NCBI GenBank assembly: GCA_012719225.1
Contig: JAAYAT010000205.1
Coordinates: 1 to 34,021 of the forward strand
Direction: 5' to 3'
DNA: 34,021 nt
Source: Verrucomicrobiaceae bacterium
Lineage (GTDB): Bacteria; Verrucomicrobiota; Verrucomicrobiia; Verrucomicrobiales; DEV007
Shown here: one piece after another, positions 1 to 7,731 of the stretch
Layout of the letters: each line of letters opens with the position of its first letter
Numbering within the stretch: position 1 is the first letter of the stretch
Program-made: the position numbers and the translations under genes
Notes under the pieces: model-generated
What the model was told of the DNA's origin: nothing
The model's database searches: none
The model's input: only the letters and a program-made list of their open reading frames with translations

Positions 1-1
1 C

Positions 2-238
2 GATGCGATCCTCGTGACCTGCGCGCCCGACGCGATCCCCGCCGCCCTCGTCGACCAACTCCGCGAAGGCGGTCGCATGGTCATTCCGGTGGGCGCGGAG
101 AACGAAATACAGGAGCTCTATGTCCTGTGGAAAAAGGACGGGGAAATCGAACGTCGCGGGATCCTCCCGGTGCGTTTCGTCCCGATGACGGGCGCGGACC
201 GGACCGGCGTCAGCGGGAACTGGAACGAGCCCGGCTGA
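2..238 (+). CDS. pcm: Protein-L-isoaspartate O-methyltransferase, C-terminal part (5' truncated by window edge)
   Basis: Translation [31 protein letters not shown]...[11 protein letters not shown]...[12 protein letters not shown] matches the PCMT C-terminal signature ([17 protein letters not shown]). The start lies outside the window. Confidence 0.88.
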   Translation, partial: DAILVTCAPDAIPAALVDQLREGGRMVIPVGAENEIQELYVLWKKDGEIERRGILPVRFVPMTGADRTGVSGNWNEPG

Positions 239-1562
239 AGCCGCGACTGTTGCCCGAACCGCTCCGGGCCGGACGATTGCCGCCGCCTCCGTTGCGGGAG
301 CGATTGCCGCCGTTTCCACCACCGCCGGAGCGAGATCTGCCGCCGCCGTTTCCGCCTCCGGAACGGCTCCGCCCACCGCTCCGTCCGCCCTTGCCGCGCG
401 AGGTGTTGCGGGCGTCTTCCCGGCCATCGATCTCGCAGAACTGAAACCCTTCGACGGGAGCGACGGGAATGCCGCGCTTCAGCAGCGTCTCGATGTCTTT
501 GAGGAGACCGCGCTCGTCCGCGCTGACGAGGGAACAGGCCGACCCCTCCTGCCCGGCGCGACCGGTCCGGCCGATGCGGTGGACGTAGTCCTCCGGGACA
601 TTGGGGAGTTCGTAGTTCACGACGTGGGGGAGCCGGCTGATGTCGATGCCCCGGGAGGCGACGTCGGTCGCGACGAGGACGCGGACACGGCCCGATTTGA
701 AATCATCGAGCGCCTTGGTCCTCGCGTTCTGGCTCTTGTTCCCGTGGATCGCGGTGGCGGTGATCCCGTCCGTTTCCAGATTGGCCGCGAGTCGGTTGGC
801 ACCGTGTTTGGTGCGGGTGAAAACGAGCACCTGGCTCCAGTCGTCCTCGCGGATCAGTTTGGAAAGGAGGGTGCGCTTTGCCGCCTTGGAGACGGGATGG
901 ACCACCTGGCTGACCTTTTCCGCGGCGGTGTTGCGGCGCGCCACTTCGACGAGGGCGGGCTGATGCAGGATGCCGTCGGCGAGGGCCTTGATCTCGGGCG
1001 AGTAGGTGGCCGAGAAGAGCAGGTTCTGACGACGCGCCGGGAGGAGTTTGAGCACCTTGCGGATGTCGTGGATGAAGCCCATGTCGAGCATGCGGTCGGC
1101 TTCGTCGAGGACGAAAATCTCGACTTGGGAGAGATCGAGGGTGCCCTGGCCGACATGGTCGAGGAGACGTCCCGGCGTGGCCACGAGGATGTCGATGCCG
1201 CGACGGAGCCGGTCGACCTGGGGGTTCATCCCGACTCCACCGAAAATCACTGTCGAGGTGAGGTGGAGACCTTTGCCATAGTCGGCGACACTGGCGCCGA
1301 CCTGGGCGGCGAGTTCCCGCGTCGGGGTGAGAACGAGGCCGCGCGGGCTTTTCGGACGGGAACGCCCCCGGGAGAGACGTTGCAGCATCGGCAGGGTGAA
1401 GGCGGCGGTTTTTCCCGTGCCCGTTTGCGAGCCGCCGAGGAGGTCGCGTCCTTCGAGGATCGTGGGGATGGCCTGCGCCTGGATCAGAGTGGGTTCGGTG
1501 TAGCCTTTGGCGGCGACGGCTTCGGAGAGTTCGGCGACGAGGCCGAGTTCGGTGAATGACAT
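210..1562 (-). CDS. DEAD-box ATP-dependent RNA helicase, RhlE-like, with C-terminal Arg/Gly/Ser-rich tail
   Basis: Q-motif ([10 protein letters not shown]), [67 protein letters not shown]; tail [20 protein letters not shown]... Confidence 0.96.
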   Translation of the reverse strand: MSFTELGLVAELSEAVAAKGYTEPTLIQAQAIPTILEGRDLLGGSQTGTGKTAAFTLPMLQRLSRGRSRPKSPRGLVLTPTRELAAQVGASVADYGKGLHLTSTVIFGGVGMNPQVDRLRRGIDILVATPGRLLDHVGQGTLDLSQVEIFVLDEADRMLDMGFIHDIRKVLKLLPARRQNLLFSATYSPEIKALADGILHQPALVEVARRNTAAEKVSQVVHPVSKAAKRTLLSKLIREDDWSQVLVFTRTKHGANRLAANLETDGITATAIHGNKSQNARTKALDDFKSGRVRVLVATDVASRGIDISRLPHVVNYELPNVPEDYVHRIGRTGRAGQEGSACSLVSADERGLLKDIETLLKRGIPVAPVEGFQFCEIDGREDARNTSRGKGGRSGGRSRSGGGNGGGRSRSGGGGNGGNRSRNGGGGNRPARSGSGNSRGFSRARSSSR

Positions 1563-1681
1563 GAGATAAGAGAGGTGGGTTGATAGTTGGTTGGATCGAA
1601 CGATCCGTGCGATCTACCCGGAACAATCCACCGCGCCGCCCTGGGATCAGGGGGAGAAAGGGAGGGAACAGGACATGCCGC

Positions 1682-1732
1682 TTGCAGGATTTCGATCCTG
1701 CAATATCACGGGCTGACACGTTGAAGGAACGT
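1682..1732. repeat. REP-like pair of hairpins in the divergent helicase/tolC intergenic region
   Basis: TTGCAGGAT-TTCG-ATCCTGCAA (1682-1703, 9-bp stem, UUCG loop) followed by TGAC(ac)GTT-GAAGG-AACGTCA. Confidence 0.5.
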
Positions 1733-1756
1733 CATTCCCTTCTCCCGATCCATTCA

Positions 1757-1808
1757 GGTGAGCCGCAAACCGGCTGGCACCCGGGGAGACGACAACTATG
1801 CCGTCTCC
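1757..1808. other. Two further adjacent inverted repeats (potential structured leader RNA)
   Basis: GGTG-AGCCG-CAAAC-CGGCT-gg-CACC (1757-1781) and GGAGACG-N10-CGTCTCC (1785-1808). Confidence 0.45.
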
Positions 1809-1949
1809 TGACGAGGCGACACAACACCCGAACTCCATTCTTGTCAATCTTTTCCCGTATTCCTTTCTCTCGTTTGAAAACTGGCGCGACTAGGGCCTTT
1901 TGTTGTGCTTGCGAAAAAGGAAAGCGTGTCCGAAGAGGGAGGAAACACG

Positions 1950-3689
1950 ATGCGAAAAGACGATACGGCGGGCGTTTCCTCCCATGAACGATGTGGGGAG
2001 GAACGGAGGAAGAGGCGGGACGGACGAATCCCGGTCCTCCTGTCGGCCCTTGCCCTGGGCGCTCTCTCGTCCTGTTCCCCGCAGCTCTACGAGGCCCGCG
2101 CGGATCGTGAGGTCTATTCGGTGCTCACGGAGAAAACGCCGGGGGTGGACAATGTCGAACCCAACGACATCCACCTCACCGAGACGCCTCTGATCGATCT
2201 GGACAAGTTCAAGTCGACCGGTGGAAATGAGAATGATTTCCTCGGCGACTACGCCCGGCAAGAGCGCGGGGCGAAGCAATTGAGCTTGGACGACGCGGTC
2301 GGCACGGCGATCGTCCACGGGCGCTCCTACCTGAACGCCCGGGAACAGCTTTTCCTCTCCGCCCTGGATCTCACTCTGGCTCGGCACCGCCTCGCTCCCA
2401 TCTTCCGAACCGACGGGCAGGGAATCCGGGCGACCGACTCGCGTCAGGCCCAGCTCCAGGCGGGCATGACCGAACTGGTCTCGACCAACACCTTTTCCCA
2501 CACCCGCAGCACGGGGTTCAACTGGCTCTATAAAACCGGCGCGAGGATTTCGGCTGATTTCACCCAGGATTTCCTGCGCATCATGACGGGGAACCGGTCG
2601 CTCAACGAATCCGATGTCGCCGTCTCCGTGGTGCAGCCTCTCCTGCAGGGGGGCGGCACGGCCGTCACGCTGGAGGCGCTCACCCAGGAGGAGCGAAACC
2701 TCCTCTACGATTTGCGCGACTTCGCCGACTTCCGCCGGGGCTTCGTCGTGGAGATCGTGAGCGATTACTACGGCGTCCTCCGCGCCCGCGACCGGGTCTA
2801 CAACAACTACATCGCCTATCGCGGTTTCGTGAAAAACGTCGAGCGCGAAGACGCTCTCGCCGATGAGAACCGTCGCACCCAGAACCAGCTCGCCCGTCTC
2901 CGCCAGGCCATGTTGCAGTCCGAGAGCCGCTGGATCGACGCGATCCGCGTCTATCAATCCGCACTCGACGAGCTCAAGATCAAGATCGGGGTTCCCGTGG
3001 ACAGCAAAGTCGTCCTCGACGAGCGGGAACTCGACCGTCTCACCATCGAGGAGCCGCGGATCACCAAAGAGCAATCCATCGAGATCGCGATGGTCTCCCG
3101 TCCCGATCTGATCACCGCGAACGACCTCGTCGACGATGCCGTGCGCCAGATCAAGGTGGCGAAAAACGGGCTCCTTCCCGGGCTCGACCTCTCCCTCGAT
3201 TACAATTCCGTGAGCGATCCCGGGGACACCACTCCGGCGATCAACTGGGATCGGCGGCGCTGGTCGAGTTCGGTCGATCTGGATCTGCCGATCGATCGCA
3301 AGGCCGAGCGCAACATTTACCGGGCGACCCTCGTGCAATTGGATCGGGCCAAGCGCACCCGCGACCTCACCTACGATCGCGCCCGCCTCGAACTCTACGA
3401 CTCGTGGCGCACATTGGAGCAGGAGAAACGGAATTTCCGCATCGCCGAGGAAGGTGTCGCCCTCGCGGCGCGTCGTCTCGAAGAGCAGATTCTCCTCGCC
3501 GAACTCGGGCGCGGCGAAGCCCGGGACCTCGTCGATGCCCAGGAAGATCTCGTTGACGCCCAGAACCAGCGGACCGCCACCGTGGTGAACCATACCTTAG
3601 CGCGGTTGCGCCTTTGGAGGGACATGGGGATCCTGTATATTAACAATGACGGATCATGGGTCGAGAAGCTGGAACGAGAATCGCTCTGA
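1950..3689 (+). CDS. TolC-family outer-membrane efflux protein, probable lipoprotein
   Basis: ATG at 1950 preceded by ggaggaaacac; hydrophobic stretch ending in a lipobox-like LSALALGALSSC; long alpha-helical TolC-like repeats; first gene of an adaptor/ABC/permease operon. Confidence 0.85.
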   Translation: MRKDDTAGVSSHERCGEERRKRRDGRIPVLLSALALGALSSCSPQLYEARADREVYSVLTEKTPGVDNVEPNDIHLTETPLIDLDKFKSTGGNENDFLGDYARQERGAKQLSLDDAVGTAIVHGRSYLNAREQLFLSALDLTLARHRLAPIFRTDGQGIRATDSRQAQLQAGMTELVSTNTFSHTRSTGFNWLYKTGARISADFTQDFLRIMTGNRSLNESDVAVSVVQPLLQGGGTAVTLEALTQEERNLLYDLRDFADFRRGFVVEIVSDYYGVLRARDRVYNNYIAYRGFVKNVEREDALADENRRTQNQLARLRQAMLQSESRWIDAIRVYQSALDELKIKIGVPVDSKVVLDERELDRLTIEEPRITKEQSIEIAMVSRPDLITANDLVDDAVRQIKVAKNGLLPGLDLSLDYNSVSDPGDTTPAINWDRRRWSSSVDLDLPIDRKAERNIYRATLVQLDRAKRTRDLTYDRARLELYDSWRTLEQEKRNFRIAEEGVALAARRLEEQILLAELGRGEARDLVDAQEDLVDAQNQRTATVVNHTLARLRLWRDMGILYINNDGSWVEKLERESL

Positions 3690-3711
3690 CCCGGTGGGAA
3701 TCACTCTGACC
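3678..3711. repeat. Short tandem duplication spanning the tolC-like stop codon
   Basis: gaatcgctctgacc (3678-3691) and gaatcactctgacc (3698-3711), 20-bp period, 13/14 identical. Confidence 0.7.
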
Positions 3712-3723
3712 GATTATAGCGTT

Positions 3724-5565
3724 ATGAAAAAAAAGATCATAGCTGGAGCATCTGTGACGTTGGCGGTCGCGATTTTTCTGGGATGGAATGGTAAGGGGGA
3801 ATCCACCGAGGCGGACATGCCCGTGGCCGACGCCCAAAAAGGCGACCTCGTCATTGACGTGCTGGAGGGCGGCAACATCCAGGCCCTCAATTTCCTCGAA
3901 TTCCGGAACGAGGTGAAATTGTCCGGCGGGGTGAAAATCCTCGAAATCATCGACGAAGGCTACTACGTCAGCGAAGAAGACGTCGCGAAGGGCAAAGTGC
4001 TCGTGCGCCTCGACCAGTCCGAATTGGAGGAGGCCATCGTCGATCACGATGTCCAGTTCCAGCAGACCGAAGCGGCCTATGCCGAGGCCAAGCAGGGCAT
4101 CGAAATTCAGGAGAGCGAAGCGCTCAGCGACATCAAGTTGGAGCGTCAGAAACTCCGCTTCGCCTTGCTCGATTTTGAGAAGTTCGTCGGGGCCTCGGCC
4201 TCGCGATCCACCTTGAAAAAGCTCGGGTTGCCCTTCGACAACGACTCCCTCGCGGCCTATGAAAAAGAGGCGACCACCCTCATCGTCAATGCCTTCGATA
4301 CTCGGAAGCTGGCCGACGACGCCATCGACGAGACCGACGTGACCAGTTTCGCCCTCGAGACCGAGGGGAGCCTCGCCGCGAACGTGAACTTCGAATCGTT
4401 CCTCAAAGATGAACTCCTCGGGGACGGGGAAGCCGAGCAAACGATCCGCCGGATGCGGGACGAGGCCCTCGTGGCGTCGTCCGAACTCGCCGTGGTCGAG
4501 GAGTCGGTCGAGGGCGCCAAGCGCCTCCACGAGCGCGATTTCATCACCCGGCAAACCCTCGAAAATGAATTGGTGGGACTCGACAAAGCCCGCCTCGCCC
4601 TGCAGCGGTCCGAGACCGAACTGGAGCTTTTCCGCGACTACGAATTCCCCAAGGAAGCCGAAAAAATGCTCTCGGTCTACGAAGAGGCGCTCCTCTCCCT
4701 GATTCGTTCGAAGCGTGAAAAAATGGCCAAGATGTCGCAGGTCTACGCCAAATACCGCTCCGCGAAACGCCGCTACGAACTGGAGCTGAAAAAGCGCGAG
4801 AACCTCGAGGAACAGCTCGCGAGCTGCATCATCCGGGCGGAACTCCCCGGCCTCGTGGCCTACGGCGGTGCCAAGACCAACTACTACACCTCGCGTTTCT
4901 ACGAGGGGATCTCCTCGGGGGCGACCCTCAAGAACGGCCAGCCCATCATCACCATCCCCGACATGTCGAAGCTCGGGGTCGAAGTGAACATCCACGAGTC
5001 GCACATCAAGAAGATCGAGCTGGGGCAGAAGGTCTACATCACCGCTGAATCCGTGCCCGACAAAACCCTCATCGGACGCATCGCGAAAGTGGCGGTGCTG
5101 CCCGACTCCAACGCCTCCCGTTACAACCCGTCCCTCAAGGTCTACCCCGCCACCGTCGAGATCGAGGGCACCCACGAATTCCTCAAACCCGGGATGAGCG
5201 CCAAAGTCGAGATCATCGTCGACGAACTGGAGGACGTCACCTACGTCCCGGTGCAGGCCGTCTTCGTCGAGAACAGCGAGCATTTCGTTTTCCGCAAGAC
5301 GATGAATGGCTACGAGCGCCAGCCGGTCCAGATCGGGGCCTACAACAATGACTTCATCGAGCTGAAAGAGGGCATCGAGGAAGGAGACAAAGTCTTTCTG
5401 AAAATGCCCGACAGCTACGAGCCGCCCAAGGTGCAGAATCCGTCGCGCATCGCCCGGGGCGACGCGGAGCGCAAGATCGAGGAAGCGGAAAAGGAAAAAG
5501 CGGACAAGACCGCTTCGACGGTGGGTGAAACGGAGGTAACGGACCCGTCGGATGAGAAGGCCTGA
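3724..5565 (+). CDS. HlyD/MacA-family periplasmic adaptor (efflux RND/ABC type) with extended helical hairpin
   Basis: Signal-anchor MKKKIIAGASVTLAVAIFLGW; barrel-sandwich halves flanking a long coiled coil; IIRAELPGLVAYGG..., PGMSAKVEIIVDELEDVTYVPVQAVF typical of HlyD_D23-type adaptors. The ORF opens at 3646, but ATG 3724 precedes the signal anchor. Confidence 0.87.
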   Translation: MKKKIIAGASVTLAVAIFLGWNGKGESTEADMPVADAQKGDLVIDVLEGGNIQALNFLEFRNEVKLSGGVKILEIIDEGYYVSEEDVAKGKVLVRLDQSELEEAIVDHDVQFQQTEAAYAEAKQGIEIQESEALSDIKLERQKLRFALLDFEKFVGASASRSTLKKLGLPFDNDSLAAYEKEATTLIVNAFDTRKLADDAIDETDVTSFALETEGSLAANVNFESFLKDELLGDGEAEQTIRRMRDEALVASSELAVVEESVEGAKRLHERDFITRQTLENELVGLDKARLALQRSETELELFRDYEFPKEAEKMLSVYEEALLSLIRSKREKMAKMSQVYAKYRSAKRRYELELKKRENLEEQLASCIIRAELPGLVAYGGAKTNYYTSRFYEGISSGATLKNGQPIITIPDMSKLGVEVNIHESHIKKIELGQKVYITAESVPDKTLIGRIAKVAVLPDSNASRYNPSLKVYPATVEIEGTHEFLKPGMSAKVEIIVDELEDVTYVPVQAVFVENSEHFVFRKTMNGYERQPVQIGAYNNDFIELKEGIEEGDKVFLKMPDSYEPPKVQNPSRIARGDAERKIEEAEKEKADKTASTVGETEVTDPSDEKA

Positions 5566-5592
5566 TCTTCCTCCGGGCGGACTTCATTTTTC

Positions 5593-6309
5593 ATGCTGCG
5601 AGACGCTGTAGTCGAACCGGTCATCGAACTCAGGGGTGTCGAGAAACACTACCAGATGGGCGATACCCTGGTGAAAGCGCTGCACGGGATCGATCTCAAG
5701 ATCCTGCCGGGGGATTACATTTCCATCCTCGGACCCTCGGGGTGCGGCAAATCCACCATGCTCAATATCCTCGGCTGCCTCGACCAACCGACCTTGGGGC
5801 AGTATTTCCTGGGCGGGCAGGATGTCTCCGAACTCTCCGACGACGACCTCTCGCAGGTCCGCGGAAAGCGACTCGGGTTTATTTTCCAAAGCTACAACCT
5901 GATCCAGCAACTGACCGTGGTGGAGAACATCGAAGTGCCGCTCTACTACCAGGGAGTGTCCGAAAAAGACAGCCGCGAACTCGCGGTGGAGCTCGCCCAC
6001 AAGGTAGGCCTCGGCAAACGACTCGACCACCGGCCCACCGAACTCTCCGGCGGCCAGCAACAGCGCGTCGCGATCGCTCGCTCCCTCGCCAACGATCCCC
6101 CCGTGATCCTCGCCGACGAGGCGACCGGCAACCTCGATTCCAAGTCGGGCGGCGATATCCTTGAGATTTTCGACGAACTCAACGCCGACGGGAAAACGCT
6201 CATTCTCATCACCCACGACGAGGGCATGGCGATGCGGACCTCCCGCACGATCCGACTGAAGGATGGCGAGGTCGCCTACGACAGCTACACGGAGGGACAA
6301 CTCGTGTGA
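5593..6309 (+). CDS. ABC transporter ATP-binding protein (MacB/LolD-like)
   Basis: Walker A GPSGCGKST, signature LSGGQQQRVAIARSL, Walker B VILADEATGNLD, ITHDEGMA. Confidence 0.96.
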   Translation: MLRDAVVEPVIELRGVEKHYQMGDTLVKALHGIDLKILPGDYISILGPSGCGKSTMLNILGCLDQPTLGQYFLGGQDVSELSDDDLSQVRGKRLGFIFQSYNLIQQLTVVENIEVPLYYQGVSEKDSRELAVELAHKVGLGKRLDHRPTELSGGQQQRVAIARSLANDPPVILADEATGNLDSKSGGDILEIFDELNADGKTLILITHDEGMAMRTSRTIRLKDGEVAYDSYTEGQLV

Positions 6310-7622
6310 ACGCCCTGACTCTCATCCGGGAATTTTCCCTCTTTCGGTTGAAGCAATCCGTCATCCTCGGCGTGAAAAGCCTCTGGATGCACAAGTTGCG
6401 TTCCATCCTGACCGCGATGGGTATCGTCTTCGGGGTCTGCTCGGTCATCGCGATGCTGGCGATCGGCGAAGGTGCCAGCTACGAGGCGCAGCAGCAGATC
6501 AAGGACCTCGGTAGCCAGAACATCATTCTCGAATCGGTCAAGCCGACCAGCAAGACCGCCGGGGGAGACCAACAGCGTTCCACCATTCTCGAATACGGTC
6601 TCACCTACAAGGACATCTCCCAGATCCGCGCCACCGTCCCCGGCGTGGAGGTGACGATTCCCTCGCGCGACGTCAAGGATTTCATCTGGAACGAGGAGCG
6701 CAACGTGGACGGAGCGGCCGTGGGCACCGTCCCCTGGTTCCCCGAAATGCGGAACCGCAAAGTCCTGGAGGGACGCTTCTTTTCCGAATTGGAAATGTCG
6801 ATGCGCGCCCCGGTCTGCGTGCTTTCCAAGAGCCTCGCGCGGGAACTGTTCCCCCTCAGCGAACCGATCGGCGACACCGTGCGGATCCACACCAGCTACC
6901 TTCGCGTCATCGGCGTGATCGACGACGACCCCGCCGTGGCGGCGGCGAACGAGGAGAGCGAAGGCTCCGGAGAAAAAGGCGACGGCATGGAAATGATGAT
7001 CCCCATCTCCACGCTGGAGGATCACTTCGGCGAAGTCCTCATCAAATACCGCTCCGGGAGTTTCGAAGCCGAAAAGGTCGAACTCCACGACGTCACCATT
7101 CGCATCGACGATCCCGACCGGGTCATGTCGGCCTCCCTCGCGATCCGCCACATCCTCGAACGCAATCACAAACAGGTCGACTACCGCATGACCGTGCCGC
7201 TCGACCTCCTCCGCCGCGCCGAGCGCACCAAGCAGATTTTCAACATCGTCCTCGGCTCCATCGCCGCGATCTCCCTCCTCGTCGGCGGGATCGGGATCAT
7301 GAACATCATGCTTGCGACGGTGACCGAGCGCACCCGCGAGATCGGGATCCGCCGCGCCCTCGGGGCGAAGAAAAAAGACATCGTGATCCAGTTCCTCATC
7401 GAGACGGTGATGCTCTCGGGAGCAGGAGGACTGATCGGCGTGGCCCTCGGACTCGCCATTCCCATCACCATCACCCACTTCGCCAACATGGTCACGATCA
7501 TCGAGTTCTGGGCTCCGGCCCTGGCCTTCACCATCTCGGTGGTGACCGGAGTGCTCTTCGGGATTTATCCCGCCTTCCGCGCCGCGGGAATGAATCCCGT
7601 CGAAGCCCTGCGCCACGAGTGA
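6306..7622 (+). CDS. ABC transporter permease (MacB/FtsX family)
   Basis: LRSILTAMGIVFGVCSVIAMLAIGEGA; periplasmic MacB_PCD-like domain; C-terminal FtsX helices (GGIGIMNIMLATVTERTREIGIRRALGAKK). GTG start overlaps the previous stop (gtga). Confidence 0.95.
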   Translation: MNALTLIREFSLFRLKQSVILGVKSLWMHKLRSILTAMGIVFGVCSVIAMLAIGEGASYEAQQQIKDLGSQNIILESVKPTSKTAGGDQQRSTILEYGLTYKDISQIRATVPGVEVTIPSRDVKDFIWNEERNVDGAAVGTVPWFPEMRNRKVLEGRFFSELEMSMRAPVCVLSKSLARELFPLSEPIGDTVRIHTSYLRVIGVIDDDPAVAAANEESEGSGEKGDGMEMMIPISTLEDHFGEVLIKYRSGSFEAEKVELHDVTIRIDDPDRVMSASLAIRHILERNHKQVDYRMTVPLDLLRRAERTKQIFNIVLGSIAAISLLVGGIGIMNIMLATVTERTREIGIRRALGAKKKDIVIQFLIETVMLSGAGGLIGVALGLAIPITITHFANMVTIIEFWAPALAFTISVVTGVLFGIYPAFRAAGMNPVEALRHE

Positions 7623-7731
7623 AACGCGACGGAATACGCCGCCGGAGGGAAGGCCATCCCGAACGCGCATCCGAGAATCGCGCCATTGAACCGCGGCGGA
7701 AATTGCGGCAGGCTGCCGCCTCCCGCATTCT

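Noticed and set aside
1741-1810. Possible TPP, SAM or c-di-GMP riboswitch near the tolC leader
   Set aside because: Some short strings are reminiscent, but I could not align the conserved cores of those classes on either strand. An Infernal scan would be needed.
1890-3593. 567-aa minus-strand ORF opposite the tolC-like gene
   Set aside because: Shadow ORF. The plus strand encodes a coherent TolC-family protein, and the antisense translation has no recognisable domain and biased composition typical of GC-rich complement frames.
3640-5283. 547-aa minus-strand ORF opposite the adaptor gene
   Set aside because: Shadow ORF of a well-supported HlyD-family CDS.
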